64,000 nt of DNA from Sphingobium sp. SCG-1 (GCF_002953135.1 NZ_CP026372.1:3459501-3523500); one strand, 5' to 3'; positions 25,705 through 35,574 are shown, numbered from the stretch's first letter. Numbers and translations: made by a program. Notes: generated by a model from the letters alone, not told the origin.

Positions 25705-27591
25705 ATGACAGACACTGCCGTAGCGCCCGAGACCCACGCCTTCGAAGCGGACGTCTCGAAACTCCTGCACATGATGGTGCATTCGGTCTATTCGGACAAA
25801 GACGTCTTCCTGCGCGAGTTGATCTCCAATGCGGCCGATGCGTGCGAGAAGCTGCGATACGAGGCGATCAGCCATCCCGAAATCCTGAGCGAAGACAGCG
25901 CGCCGCGCATCACGATCACGCTCGACCCGGACAACCGCCGCCTCACGCTGGAGGACAATGGCATTGGCATGACCGCCGCCGACATGGGCGAGACGCTCGG
26001 CACCATTGCCCGATCCGGTACGAAGGCGTTCATGGACCGGATCGCAGCCGACAAGGGCGGCGAAGGATCGCAATTGATCGGCCAGTTCGGCGTCGGTTTC
26101 TATTCGGCGTTCATGGTGGCCGATCGCGTCGAAGTCATCTCCCGTCGGGCAGGATCGGACGAAGCGGCACGCTGGTCGTCCGATGGTCAGGGCACTTACA
26201 CGATCGAGCCGGTCGCCCCCGAGGAAGCCCCGCAGCGCGGCACTCGCGTGGTCTTGCATCTGCTGGAGGATGCCAAATCCTATGCCGAGCAGTTCACTGT
26301 CGAGCGGATCGTAAAGGCGCAGTCGGGCCACGTGCCCGTGCCGATCTTCCTGCTGGAAAAGCCCGATGCCGAAGCGAAGGAAATCACAGATGGCGCGGCG
26401 CTGTGGACCAAATCCAGGTCCGACATCAGCGAAGAGGATTATGCCGACTTCTATCGCAGCGTCGCGGGGCAGTTCGACCAGCCTGCGCTGACCATCCACT
26501 ATCGCGCGGAAGGGCGTACCGAATATTCGGTGCTTACCTTCATTCCGGAGAGCAAGCCGTTCGACCTGTTCGATCCCGACCGCAAGGGCCGGATCAAGCT
26601 GTACGTCCGCCGCGTCTTCATCACCGACGAGGCGGAGATCCTGCCGCGCTACCTGCGCTTCGTGCGGGGCCTTGTGGATTCGGCCGACCTGCCGCTTAAT
26701 ATGTCGCGCGAGATGATCCAGGACAGTCCTATCCTCTCCGCGATCCAGAAGGGCGTGACGGGGCGCGTGCTGTCCGAACTGGAGAAGCTCTCGAACAACG
26801 ATGCCGAGGCGTATGGCAAGGTCTGGGACAATTTCGGCGCGGTGCTGAAAGAAGGGCTGTACGAGGATTTCGAGCGGCGCGAGGCGCTGCTCAATCTCGC
26901 GCGGTTCAAGACGACGTCTTCCATGGAGAACTGGCGGTCGCTCAAGGATTATGTCGCCGACATCAAGGAGAACCAGACGGCGATCTACTATGCGGTCGGC
27001 AACGATCTCGCCCGTCTCGCCACGTCGCCGCAGATCGAGGGCTTCCGCGCACGCGGCATCGAAGTCCTGCTGCTCCCCGATCAGGTCGACAGCTTCTGGA
27101 CCACCATCGGCGTCGATTATGAAGGCAAGCCCTTCAAGTCGGTGACGCAGGGTGCGGCGGACCTCAGCCTTATCCCGCCCGCCGACACGGGGGACGCTCC
27201 GAAGGCCGAAGGGGGCGAGACCATCGACGCGCTCGTCGCATTCGCCAAGCAGACGTTGGAGGATGTGGTGTCCGATGTCCGCATATCGGATCGCCTCACC
27301 ACCAGCGCAGTGTGCCTGGTCGCGCCGGAGAGCGGGATGGATCGCCAGCTTGAGAAACTGCTTGCCAGCGCCGGGCAACTGCCCGCTGCCGCCAAGCCTG
27401 TGCTGGAGATCAATGCGGGGCATGGCCTGATCGCCAAGCTCGCGAACGCCGCCGACGGGAGCGACGACATGAAAGCGGATATCGCCCATCTGCTGCTGGA
27501 TGAAGCACGGATTGCCGATGGCGAACCCCCTGCCGATCCGCGCGCTTTTGCGGAGCGGCTGGAACGGTTGATGACAAGGGCCTTAGGTTAA
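25705..27591 (+). CDS. htpG: Chaperone protein HtpG (bacterial Hsp90)
   Basis: A 628-residue Hsp90 from ATG 25705, which fits the family start (TDTAVAPETHAFEADVSKLL). The GHKL ATPase motifs are intact: LRELISNAADAC, DNGIGM, GTIARSGTKAF and GQFGVGFYSAFMVAD. The middle domain contains NMSREMIQ, and the dimerisation domain completes the length. It is an ATP-dependent cytosolic chaperone for client maturation under stress. Frame-wise the reading could extend to 25576, but those codons overlap the heat-shock promoter and are not Hsp90-like. Confidence 0.96.
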   Translation: MTDTAVAPETHAFEADVSKLLHMMVHSVYSDKDVFLRELISNAADACEKLRYEAISHPEILSEDSAPRITITLDPDNRRLTLEDNGIGMTAADMGETLGTIARSGTKAFMDRIAADKGGEGSQLIGQFGVGFYSAFMVADRVEVISRRAGSDEAARWSSDGQGTYTIEPVAPEEAPQRGTRVVLHLLEDAKSYAEQFTVERIVKAQSGHVPVPIFLLEKPDAEAKEITDGAALWTKSRSDISEEDYADFYRSVAGQFDQPALTIHYRAEGRTEYSVLTFIPESKPFDLFDPDRKGRIKLYVRRVFITDEAEILPRYLRFVRGLVDSADLPLNMSREMIQDSPILSAIQKGVTGRVLSELEKLSNNDAEAYGKVWDNFGAVLKEGLYEDFERREALLNLARFKTTSSMENWRSLKDYVADIKENQTAIYYAVGNDLARLATSPQIEGFRARGIEVLLLPDQVDSFWTTIGVDYEGKPFKSVTQGAADLSLIPPADTGDAPKAEGGETIDALVAFAKQTLEDVVSDVRISDRLTTSAVCLVAPESGMDRQLEKLLASAGQLPAAAKPVLEINAGHGLIAKLANAADGSDDMKADIAHLLLDEARIADGEPPADPRAFAERLERLMTRALG

Positions 27592-27604
27592 GCGACCCTC
27601 CGAA

Positions 27605-27629
27605 GGCCACGTCTGGGATAGGCGTGGCC
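27605..27629 (+). terminator. Hairpin after htpG
   Basis: GGCCACG (27605-27611) pairs with CGTGGCC (27623-27629), 13 bases after the htpG stop. There is no T run, so it is a weak or factor-assisted terminator at best. Confidence 0.35.
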
Positions 27630-27705
27630 CCATGCCGACTTTAGATTGGCAGGTCGCTATCGGCATAGTATCGGCAACCGTAGCGCAACGGTATCGGAAC
27701 CCTCC

Positions 27706-28221
27706 ATGGCCCAGGACAACGAAGCAATCTCCACTCAGATGCGGGCGGGGCTGCGTCGCTTGGCCAAGGCCGTGGTGGTCATCACGACCAAGAAGGATGG
27801 GCAGCGTCACGCGATGGCGGCGACCGCCGTCAGCGAACTGAGCATGGACCCGCCGAGCATGTTGATCTGCGTCAACAAGACGGCGTCAATGCACCCGGTG
27901 CTGGCCTCCGGCGCGGATTTCTGCATCAACATCCTCGACGCGGACCATATGCATATCTCCGCAGCGTGCAGCGGCAAGGTGAAAGGCGAGGCGCGTTTCG
28001 AGATTGGAAGCTGGGCGGACACGTCGATCGACATTCCCCGCCTCGACGATGCGCAGGCGAGCTTCGTGTGCCGTCAGACGCAGCAGATCACATACGGATC
28101 GCATTCGATCTTCATCGGCGATGTCGTGGAGGCATTCAGCAGCCCGGTTGTCGATCCGCTGGTTTATGTCGACGGGCGCTATACGCGAGTCGGCCCGGAC
28201 ATCGTAGCAGACGCAGCCTAA
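27706..28221 (+). CDS. Flavin reductase (DIM6/NTAB family)
   Basis: A 171-residue protein from ATG 27706 with the flavin-reductase-like split-barrel hallmarks VVVITTKKDGQRHAMAATAVSELSM, PPSMLICVNKTAS and FCINIL. Such proteins reduce FMN/FAD with NAD(P)H for a partner monooxygenase (HpaC type). No partner oxygenase is adjacent. It is convergent with the ABC permease gene, with stops overlapping by 4 bp. Confidence 0.88.
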   Translation: MAQDNEAISTQMRAGLRRLAKAVVVITTKKDGQRHAMAATAVSELSMDPPSMLICVNKTASMHPVLASGADFCINILDADHMHISAACSGKVKGEARFEIGSWADTSIDIPRLDDAQASFVCRQTQQITYGSHSIFIGDVVEAFSSPVVDPLVYVDGRYTRVGPDIVADAA

Positions 28222-30719
28222 AGCTCTCGCAACGCTCGCGCAGGCCGTGCGGCCAGCGCGGGCAGCGATCCGAGAAGCCCCAGCGCGAGCGTGAGCAACG
28301 CGCCTGCCGCCAATGTGCCCAGCACCACCGCCCAATCCGGCGTCCATTGCAGGCCAAGCGTCTTCGTCGCGAGATACCACCCTGCCCCGGCCGAGACGGC
28401 AAAGGCGATGCCCGACACCAGCAGCGCCAGCAGTGCATATTCCATCGCCTGCACCGCCAGCACTTGCCGGCGGGTTGCGCCCAACAGCTTGAGCAGCACC
28501 GCGTCATAGGTGCGGGTACGGCGCGCCGCGGCTATTGCGCCGACCAGCACGGCGATGCCTGCGGCTATCGCAATCGAGGCGGCAACCCGCACGGCGGCGG
28601 AGAGTTGCCCCAAGAGGTTGCCCAGCGATGTGATGACTTCCTTCACCCGGATCAGCGAGGCGGACGGAAAGGCGCGGATGATGTCGCGGTTGATCGCCTT
28701 TTCCTGCGCGGCCCCTGCCCCACCGGGCAAGGCTATCGTCGCAAGATAGCTATGCGGCGCGTCCTTCAGGGCATTGGGCGAAAAGATCATCCCGAAGTTG
28801 AGGCCCATCGTATCCCAGTCGATCTCGCGGAAGTTGGCGATGCGCGCGGGCACTTCGACCCCGAGGACCGACACCGTCAGCATGTCGCCCACTTTCAGGT
28901 TCAGCGCCTTCGCTGCGCGGATATCGACCGAGACAAGCGGTTCGCCACTGTAGTTCCTAGGCCACCATTTGCCATCGACGACCGTATTGCCAGTCGGGAG
29001 CATCTCTAAATAGGTAAGTCCGCGGTCGCCTCGCAGTATCCACGCGTCCTCGGGGATCTCCTTCATATCGGCGACGCGTTGATTGCGCACTGCTACTACC
29101 GGGCCACGCAACGAAGGCACCGTCACCACATCTGCACCCGGCGACTGGCGCGCAATGATGGTACGGAACTGATCGACGCCTTCGGACGGGATATCGAGGG
29201 CAAAGAAGCTGGGCGACTTGGCCGGGATGCTGCTCGCCATTTGGCCTGAGAGGTTGGTCTCCACGACCGCCAGCGTCGTGAACAGCGACAGGCCAAGGCC
29301 CAGCGCGACAATCAGCCTTCCGGTCTGCGCACCCGGACGGTGAAGATTGGCGAGCGCAAGGCGGGCCAAAGGGTGGCGTGGGCGCGGCAACCGCGCGGCT
29401 ACACGTTGGATCAGGACGCCGAAAAGCGAAAGCACCACCAGCAAGGCCAGCGCCGCAGCGAGGAATATCGCGGCAAGCCCCGGCTCGCGCGCGGTCGATA
29501 TGGCGAGCGCCGCAATCAGCGCTGCAATGAAGATGACGGCAAACCAGACGCCTGATCCGCTTTTTCCGCTCTCCCCAAGTCCGCCTCTAAACAGCGCCGC
29601 CGCCGCGACATGGCGGGCGCGCACGAGTGGCACCAGCGCGAACAGCAGTGCGGTCAACAGGCCGTAGGCCGCGCTGATCGCGAGCGCAGAGGGATAGACG
29701 CCAAGGCTCGGCGGGACCGGCAGCATGTCGCCCGCGAATAGGGTGACGAGCCATGGCAGCAACCCGCCGACTATCAGTCCGAGCGCTATGCCAACGGCGG
29801 ATACGATGATGATTTGAAGTAGATATGTCAGGAATATCGTGCGGCTGGATGCCCCAAGAGCCTTGAGAGTCGCAATGCCGGGGCGCTTACCGTCGAGGTA
29901 GCTGGCCACACCATTGCCGACGCCGATGCCCGCCACGACCAATGCGGTCAGGCCAACCAGAGACAGAAATTGACCCATGCGATCGATGAAGCGCCGCGTG
30001 CTGGGCGAGCCATTCGTGCGGTCGCGCGTCTCCCAGCCTGCGCCGGGTGTCGCGGCGCTGACGGCGGCAATGGCGGCGGTGGGGTCGACATTGGCGGGCG
30101 TGCGCACGCGATATTGCGTTTCGTAGATGCTGCCGGGCTGCAGCAGGCCCGTCGCATCAAGGCTCTCCGCCGCAACGATGGCGGTCGGGCCGAAGGTGAA
30201 GCCGGAGCCGACGCGATCGGGCTCCTGCGCGATGATGCCGGAAATGCGGAACAGCTTGTCGCCGATGCGCACCTGCTCGCCTGCCTTGACGCCGAGGCGG
30301 TCGGCAAGCGCATCGGCGATGGCGACTTCGCCGAACCCGGGGCGGTCGCCGCCGCGCGCCAGCGTGAAGCTGCCATAGAGCGGCCAAGCGGCATCCACGG
30401 ATTTCAATTCGCTGAGTACAGCGTCCGCGCCATCGGGCCGGGCGATCATCGCGCGCAGGCGCGTGACTTGCGAGACGCGACCCTGCTTCTCCATCGCGGC
30501 CCATTCGTCAGGGGTGGCGATGCGCTGGTTGAGGTCGAATGCTAAATCGCCGCCGAGGATCGTCTGGCCCTGTTCGGAGAGCGCGGCGTTGATCGAGGCA
30601 GTGAGACTGCCGATGCCCGCCAGCGATGCGACGCCCAGGAACAGGCAGATGACGAGCAGCCGCAGGCCAGTCAGGCCACCGCGCAAGTCCCGCAATGCGA
30701 ACCGCAGCGCAAGGCTCAT
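28218..30719 (-). CDS. FtsX-type ABC exporter permease (YbbP-like)
   Basis: An 833-residue permease with an N-terminal helix, a large periplasmic MacB-type domain, and two FtsX permease blocks giving about ten membrane segments (for example LVVAGIGVGNGVASYLDGKR and the C-terminal LLLGLLGSLPALAARPARAL-type end). It overlaps the ATPase gene by 4 bp. Together they form a YbbAP-like transporter that may extract lipids or peptides from the inner membrane. Genes for a TesA-type esterase sit divergently, the arrangement seen in E. coli ybbAP-tesA. Confidence 0.92.
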   Translation of the reverse strand: MSLALRFALRDLRGGLTGLRLLVICLFLGVASLAGIGSLTASINAALSEQGQTILGGDLAFDLNQRIATPDEWAAMEKQGRVSQVTRLRAMIARPDGADAVLSELKSVDAAWPLYGSFTLARGGDRPGFGEVAIADALADRLGVKAGEQVRIGDKLFRISGIIAQEPDRVGSGFTFGPTAIVAAESLDATGLLQPGSIYETQYRVRTPANVDPTAAIAAVSAATPGAGWETRDRTNGSPSTRRFIDRMGQFLSLVGLTALVVAGIGVGNGVASYLDGKRPGIATLKALGASSRTIFLTYLLQIIIVSAVGIALGLIVGGLLPWLVTLFAGDMLPVPPSLGVYPSALAISAAYGLLTALLFALVPLVRARHVAAAALFRGGLGESGKSGSGVWFAVIFIAALIAALAISTAREPGLAAIFLAAALALLVVLSLFGVLIQRVAARLPRPRHPLARLALANLHRPGAQTGRLIVALGLGLSLFTTLAVVETNLSGQMASSIPAKSPSFFALDIPSEGVDQFRTIIARQSPGADVVTVPSLRGPVVAVRNQRVADMKEIPEDAWILRGDRGLTYLEMLPTGNTVVDGKWWPRNYSGEPLVSVDIRAAKALNLKVGDMLTVSVLGVEVPARIANFREIDWDTMGLNFGMIFSPNALKDAPHSYLATIALPGGAGAAQEKAINRDIIRAFPSASLIRVKEVITSLGNLLGQLSAAVRVAASIAIAAGIAVLVGAIAAARRTRTYDAVLLKLLGATRRQVLAVQAMEYALLALLVSGIAFAVSAGAGWYLATKTLGLQWTPDWAVVLGTLAAGALLTLALGLLGSLPALAARPARALREL

Positions 30720-31402
30720 ACAGCGTCATCCACGATGCGGCCGTCGCGCATGGTGATGATCCGGTCGCACCGGCGGCTGAGCGCCACGTCATGCGTGATC
30801 ATCACCAGCGTCGCGCCGGTCTCCTTCTGGCGCGCGAATAGGAGGTCCATGATCGCCTCGCCCGTGGCGGCGTCCAGATTGCCGGTCGGCTCGTCGGCGA
30901 AGAGCAGTGCAGGACGCGGCGCAATGGCGCGGGCTATGGCAACGCGCTGCTGCTCCCCGCCCGACATTTGCGCTGGATAGTGCGTGACGCGATGACCGAG
31001 ACCTACTGACGCAAGCTCCGCCTGCGCCCGGGAAAATGCCTCAGGTTCACCTTCCAGTTCGAGGGGGACGGCGACATTCTCCTGCGCCGTCATCGTCGGC
31101 AGCAAGTGAAACGCCTGCAACACGATGCCGATGCGGCCACGCCGGGCGAGCGCCAGGCCGTCCTCGTCCAGTGCGCCGAAATCCGCGCCCGCGACATGGA
31201 TCGCGCCGCTGGTTGCACGCTCAAGTCCGGAGAGCACTGCCATCAGCGAGGACTTGCCCGATCCGGACGGCCCCAGCAACGCGACGCTCTCGCCCGCCGC
31301 CACCGAAAGGCTGACGCCGCGTAATATATCCACCCGCGCGGCATCCTTGCCCAGCGAAAGGGTGACATCGCGGGCGTCGATCACGATATGGGATGCTGTC
31401 AT
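30716..31402 (-). CDS. ABC transporter ATP-binding protein (YbbA-like)
   Basis: A 228-residue LolD/MacB-type ATPase. Walker A is LLGPSGSGKSSLM, the signature is MSGGEQQRVAIARA, and Walker B is ALLFADEPTGNLD. It energises the FtsX-type permease encoded directly downstream with a 4-bp overlap. Its start codon lies back-to-back with possible starts of the divergent esterase. Confidence 0.94.
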   Translation of the reverse strand: MTASHIVIDARDVTLSLGKDAARVDILRGVSLSVAAGESVALLGPSGSGKSSLMAVLSGLERATSGAIHVAGADFGALDEDGLALARRGRIGIVLQAFHLLPTMTAQENVAVPLELEGEPEAFSRAQAELASVGLGHRVTHYPAQMSGGEQQRVAIARAIAPRPALLFADEPTGNLDAATGEAIMDLLFARQKETGATLVMITHDVALSRRCDRIITMRDGRIVDDAV

Positions 31403-31421
31403 GGGCGATGGAGACTTTCAG

Positions 31422-32090
31422 ATGCAGGCGAACGCGCGCGGAAGCGACGTGAAAAAGCTATATGGTGCGGCGCGGCATCTTGTCCAACTCGCGGCGGCAA
31501 TTGGATTGCTGACGGCCATTCCGGCGCAGGCGGCGGAGAAGCTGATCCTTGCGTTCGGGGACAGCCTGACGGCGGGATATGGCCTCAAACCCAATGAGAG
31601 TTTCCCGGCGCAGTTGCAGGCGGCACTTCGCAAGGACGGGTTGCAGGTGCGGGTTCATAACGCGGGCGTGTCGGGCGACACGACGGCGCAGGGCAAGGCG
31701 CGGCTGAATTGGGTGCTGCGGTCCTTCCCGCGCGCGCCGGACCTTGCGATCGTGGAGTTGGGCGGGAACGATATGCTGCGTGGCATAGATCCGGCGCAGA
31801 CGCGGGCGAATCTCAACGCGATATTGGCGGAGTTCAAGCGGCGGAAGATCAAGGTGCTGCTGGCGGGTATGCTCGCCGCGCCGAATATGGGCAGCGCCTA
31901 TCGGGCGAAGTTCGATCCCATCTATCCGATGCTGGCAAAGCACTATGGCGTGCCGCTCTATCCGTTCTTCATGAAGGGCGTGACGGGGAACCGGAGCCTG
32001 CTGTTGCAGGATAACATGCATCCAACAGGGCAAGGTGTCGGCATCGTTGTGCGGAACATCAAGCCTCTGGTGAAACCGCTGCTCAACTAA
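31422..32090 (+). CDS. tesA: TesA-type arylesterase / lysophospholipase (GDSL family)
   Basis: A 222-residue SGNH hydrolase. Block I is FGDSLTAGYG with catalytic S48, the Gly block is NAGVSGDTT, block III is ELGGNDMLRG, and the catalytic Asp/His pair is in DNMHPTGQG. A signal peptide (QLAAAIGLLTAIPAQA) places it in the periplasm, where it would cleave acyl esters or lysophospholipids. ATG 31422 was chosen over 31401 because GGAG lies 8 bases before it. Divergent pairing with ybbAP supports the TesA call. Confidence 0.92.
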   Translation: MQANARGSDVKKLYGAARHLVQLAAAIGLLTAIPAQAAEKLILAFGDSLTAGYGLKPNESFPAQLQAALRKDGLQVRVHNAGVSGDTTAQGKARLNWVLRSFPRAPDLAIVELGGNDMLRGIDPAQTRANLNAILAEFKRRKIKVLLAGMLAAPNMGSAYRAKFDPIYPMLAKHYGVPLYPFFMKGVTGNRSLLLQDNMHPTGQGVGIVVRNIKPLVKPLLN

Positions 32091-33591
32091 CCGGCGCGCG
32101 CCTGCGGTAGCTGAGCGCTTCGGCGATATGGACGCGGGTTAGGCCTTCGCTGGCGGAGAGGTCTGCGATCGTTCGCGCGACGCGCAGGACGCGCGTGTAC
32201 CCTCGTGCGGACATGCGCATCGAGGAGGCCGCCTGCGCAAGGAGTTGGCGGCCCGGCTCGTCGGGCGTCGCAACCTCCTCCAGCAAGTCGCCATCCACTT
32301 CGGCATTGGTGCGGATCGCGTGATCGGCATAGCGCGCCGTCTGGATCGCGCGTGCGGCGGCGACACGGGCGGCGACCTGCTCGGACCCTTCGGCTGGCGG
32401 CGGCAGGACAAGATCGGCGGCGGTGACGGCATTGACGTCGATGTGCAAATCGATGCGGTCGAGAAGCGGGCCGGAAACCTTCGCCTGATAATCCGAAGCG
32501 CAACGCGGCGCGCGGGCGCAGGCGAGCGCGGGATCGCCCAGATGCCCGCAACGGCACGGGTTCATAGCCGCGATCAACTGCACGCGCGCCGGGAAGGTGA
32601 CGTGGGCATTGGCGCGGGCGACGCTGACCGTGCCGGTTTCGAGTGGCTGGCGGAGGGAGTCGAGGACGGCGCGCTGAAACTCGGGGAGTTCGTCGAGGAA
32701 CAGGACGCCGAGATGCGCGAGGCTGACTTCGCCGGGTTTGACCCTCAGGCCCCCACCCACCAGCGCCGCCATCGACGCGCTGTGATGCGGCGCGCGGAAC
32801 GGGCGTGCGCGGCTGAGGCGGCCATTCTCCAATGTGCCCGCGACGCTCGCCACCATGGAGACTTCCAGCGCCTCGGCAGGGCTGAGTTCGGGGAGGATGC
32901 CGGGAAGGCAACTTGCCATCAGCGACTTGCCGGCACCGGGTGGACCAGCCATCAGCATGTTGTGACCGCCTGCCGCCGCGATCTCCAGCGCGCGCTTGGC
33001 GGTTTCCTGCCCTTTCACTTGCCGCAGGTCGGCGGTGCGGACAGGTGTCTCGACTTCGCCCGGTTGTGGGGCGGAGAGCATTGCGGTGCCCTTGAAGTGA
33101 TTGAGCAACGGCAGCAGTCCCGGCGCGGCGACGACTTCGACATGACCCGCCCATGCGGCTTCGCTTCCTTGCGCAGCGGGACAGATGAGGCCCAGCCCCT
33201 GTTCCCCGGCATGGAGCGCCGCCAGTAGCACGCCAGGCGAAGGCGCGACGCGGCCATCCAGCCCGAGTTCTCCGACGACGACATAACCACTCAGCGTCTC
33301 GGCATCGATGACTCCCATTGCGCAGAGCAACGCCATCGCTATGGGAAGATCGTAATGCGACCCTTCCTTCGGCAAATCGGCGGGCGAGAGGTTCACGGTG
33401 ATCCGCTTGGGCGGCAGCGACAAGCCGATGGCGGCGATCGCGTTGCGCACGCGCTCCTTGCTCTCGGTGACGGCCTTGTCGCCCAATCCCACGACGATGA
33501 AGTTGGGAAGACCGGGCACAAGCTGGCACTGCACTTCCACACGGCGCGCCTCCAGCCCGAGGTAGGCGACCGTCGATACTGTTGCGACCAA
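32083..33591 (-). CDS. comM: ComM/YifB-family Mg-chelatase-like AAA+ ATPase
   Basis: A 502-residue protein with an N-terminal Lon-protease-like domain (VEVQCQLVPGLPNFIVVGLGD, RITVNLSPADLPKEGSHYDLPIA). The AAA+ core has Walker A MAGPPGAGKSL and Walker B LGVLFLDELPEF. A zinc-binding CRCGHLGDPALACARAP and a C-terminal Mg_chelatase_C domain follow. ComM is a branch-migration helicase that helps integrate incoming DNA during natural transformation. Its stop overlaps the esterase stop region by 8 bp. Confidence 0.94.
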   Translation of the reverse strand: MVATVSTVAYLGLEARRVEVQCQLVPGLPNFIVVGLGDKAVTESKERVRNAIAAIGLSLPPKRITVNLSPADLPKEGSHYDLPIAMALLCAMGVIDAETLSGYVVVGELGLDGRVAPSPGVLLAALHAGEQGLGLICPAAQGSEAAWAGHVEVVAAPGLLPLLNHFKGTAMLSAPQPGEVETPVRTADLRQVKGQETAKRALEIAAAGGHNMLMAGPPGAGKSLMASCLPGILPELSPAEALEVSMVASVAGTLENGRLSRARPFRAPHHSASMAALVGGGLRVKPGEVSLAHLGVLFLDELPEFQRAVLDSLRQPLETGTVSVARANAHVTFPARVQLIAAMNPCRCGHLGDPALACARAPRCASDYQAKVSGPLLDRIDLHIDVNAVTAADLVLPPPAEGSEQVAARVAAARAIQTARYADHAIRTNAEVDGDLLEEVATPDEPGRQLLAQAASSMRMSARGYTRVLRVARTIADLSASEGLTRVHIAEALSYRRRAPVS

Positions 33592-33663
33592 GCCGAACCC
33601 CCAAAGTTGTGCCGCTTTTGTTCGCGCCCTTCTGGAGGGGAGTTGCCCAAGAGTCGAGCGGTT

Positions 33664-34338
33664 TTAGTCCGAAATGGATGGACGTAGATCAGGGACGACC
33701 GACGGTAACGGAAAGAGGGTCAGGAATTTGTCCGCCAAAGCGCGATCGCCGGTAACCTGAAGCCGGTCCGCTAAAGCATCGAGAGGCACGCCGCCGTAGA
33801 GGCTCTCGATCAACGCGTTCTGATCTCCATCGAAGAGGACAGCGACATCGGCAACATCGCCCCGGCCTGCGGAAATCTCTCCCTTGTTGATGTCGGCGCG
33901 GAATGTTTCCGGACCGAAGCGAAAGCCGATGGCCGCCTTCATGGCCCCTGCTCGTTCGGGTGAGAACATCGTGCGCATCGACATGATGAGCGAAACCGGA
34001 CTCATCGGACCCGGCTCCTTATAAGGCGAGCGCGCCGCCCAGCGGCCCAGCACCTTGAAAAGTTCTTCCGATTCCAGCCCCCACTGCGTCAACTCATACA
34101 CCTGCACCGAGGCTGGCGGCGGCAGCTTGCGGCGCTGCACGATGCTGACGGCCTCCAGCTCCTCCAGCCGCTGCGTCAGCACATTGGCGCTAAGGCCCGG
34201 CAGCGCGGCGCGGATGTCCGAAAAGCGGCGTGGACCCAGCAGCATTTCGCGCATTACCGGCATCGCCCAGCGATCTCCGATAAGATCGAGCGCGTGCGCC
34301 GCCGCACAGCCATCGGAATAAGCTCTTTTCCTCAACAT
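33664..34338 (-). CDS. HxlR-family transcriptional regulator with C-terminal sterol-carrier-like domain
   Basis: A 224-residue protein. The N-terminal 100 residues are an HxlR winged helix (RAYSDGCAAAHALDLIGDRWAMPVMREMLLG, RRFSDIRAALPGLSANVLTQRL). The C-terminal half resembles the SCP2-like domain often attached to these regulators. It is divergent from a five-gene operon of glyoxalase, GST and related enzymes. It probably represses that operon until an electrophilic or hydrophobic ligand binds. A short palindrome AACT-TTGT-AGTT lies at 34361-34372 between them. Confidence 0.92.
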   Translation of the reverse strand: MLRKRAYSDGCAAAHALDLIGDRWAMPVMREMLLGPRRFSDIRAALPGLSANVLTQRLEELEAVSIVQRRKLPPPASVQVYELTQWGLESEELFKVLGRWAARSPYKEPGPMSPVSLIMSMRTMFSPERAGAMKAAIGFRFGPETFRADINKGEISAGRGDVADVAVLFDGDQNALIESLYGGVPLDALADRLQVTGDRALADKFLTLFPLPSVVPDLRPSISD

Positions 34339-34349
34339 TGCGTCCTTGG

Positions 34350-34380
34350 TTACTTTTTATAACTTTGTAGTTGTATTAGA
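34350..34380. promoter_or_regulatory. Possible HxlR operator
   Basis: The A/T-rich gap between the regulator and the divergent operon contains AACT-TTGT-AGTT (34361-34372), the only clear palindrome there. Its position about 25 bp before the regulator start fits autoregulation. Confidence 0.35.
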
Positions 34381-34433
34381 TAATCATTGAAGGCAGGCTG
34401 TGCAACAGGACGACTCGCAGGCTGGAGCACAAT

Positions 34434-34871
34434 ATGAGCAAGATGATCTTCGTGAATCTTCCCGTCACCGATCTGGCGCGATCAATCACCTTCTACGAAG
34501 CGGCAGGTGCTGTTCGCGACGACCGTTTCGCTGACGAAACGGCGCAATGCATGACCTTCTCCGACAGCATCCATGTCATGCTGCTGACGCATGAGAAGTT
34601 CAGTACGTTCACCAATCGATCGATCGTCGACGCCAGAACGTCCGCCGAAGTGCTGCTGGCGTTGTCGCAGGATAGCCGTGCCGCCGTGAACGCGATGGTG
34701 GATGCGGCGCTTGCAGCTGGCGGCAGCGAAGTGCACGAACCGCAGGACCACGGTTTCATGTTCGAGCGCGCGGTCGCCGATCCGGATGGCCACGGATGGG
34801 GCGTGATGTGGATGGACATGGCGGCGTTCGAGAAGATGAACGCAGGCCAAAAAGCAGAAGCAGACGCCTGA
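34434..34871 (+). CDS. VOC-family (glyoxalase/bleomycin-resistance-like) protein
   Basis: A 145-residue single-unit VOC protein (FVNLPVTDLARSITFYEAAGA... VADPDGHGWGVMWMDMAAF). VOC proteins use paired beta-alpha-beta3 units to bind a metal or a small toxic molecule. It is the first gene of the operon divergent from hxlR, 22 bp ahead of the GST gene. Substrate unknown. Confidence 0.9.
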   Translation: MSKMIFVNLPVTDLARSITFYEAAGAVRDDRFADETAQCMTFSDSIHVMLLTHEKFSTFTNRSIVDARTSAEVLLALSQDSRAAVNAMVDAALAAGGSEVHEPQDHGFMFERAVADPDGHGWGVMWMDMAAFEKMNAGQKAEADA

Positions 34872-34893
34872 CGGCGCGAAAAGGAGAGAGACG

Positions 34894-35574
34894 ATGCCAA
34901 TCGATCCACAATCCGAAATCGAAGTGACGGGCTTTTCCTGGGTGCCGCCCTTTGCGCAGGGGCATGTGCGCGACCTGCGCGTCAGGTGGGCGTTGGAGGA
35001 AGCCGGGATGTCCTATCGCACCCGCCTATTTCACGCCATGGAGCAACGTCCGGATTATTACTTCACTGAACAGCCGTTCGGTCAGGTGCCGGCTTACGAT
35101 GACGGCACAGTGCAACTGTTCGAAAGCGGCGCGATCGTGCTGCATATCGGGCGAGATTGCGAAACCCTGCTGCCCACCGATACCGCATCAAGAGCGCGCG
35201 CCACTGCATGGCTGATAGCTGCGCTCAACAGCGTTGAGCCGATGATAGGCGAACTGAACACGATCGACATCTTCGCCTCGGGGGAAGAGTGGGCGCGGCT
35301 GCGTCGCCCAAGCCTGGAAGAGCGAGTGCGCGGCAGGCTCACGCGTCTGTCCGACTGGCTTGGAGAGAAGGATTATCTCGAAGGCCAATTCACCGCGGGC
35401 GACCTGATGATGGCCAGCGTCCTGCGCGGCTTGGAGAGGAGCGGCTTGATGAACGAACAGCCTCGGGTAGCGCAATATTACGAACGCTGCCTCGCGCGGC
35501 CCGCTTTTAGCAGGGCGCTGGCGGCTCAGATGGCGGACTTCACGCAGGATGCAAAGGAAGGAGTGGCAGCATGA
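34894..35574 (+). CDS. Glutathione S-transferase family protein
   Basis: A 226-residue GST. The N-terminal thioredoxin-fold domain (RVRWALEEAGMSYRTRLF, FGQVPAYDDGTVQLFESGAIV) binds glutathione, and the C-terminal helical domain is typical (EGQFTAGDLMMASVLR). It would conjugate glutathione to electrophiles. It is preceded by gaGGAGagag. Its stop overlaps the next start by 4 bp (ATGA), so the two are co-translated. Confidence 0.93.
   Translation: MPIDPQSEIEVTGFSWVPPFAQGHVRDLRVRWALEEAGMSYRTRLFHAMEQRPDYYFTEQPFGQVPAYDDGTVQLFESGAIVLHIGRDCETLLPTDTASRARATAWLIAALNSVEPMIGELNTIDIFASGEEWARLRRPSLEERVRGRLTRLSDWLGEKDYLEGQFTAGDLMMASVLRGLERSGLMNEQPRVAQYYERCLARPAFSRALAAQMADFTQDAKEGVAA

Noticed and set aside
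25684..27489. 601-codon minus-strand frame opposite htpG
   Set aside because: Fully antisense to a canonical Hsp90; composition mirrors the codon bias of the sense gene.
32087..33604. 505-codon alternate frame overlapping comM on the same strand
   Set aside because: It is a frame-shifted reading of comM; only the comM frame shows Walker and Lon-like motifs.
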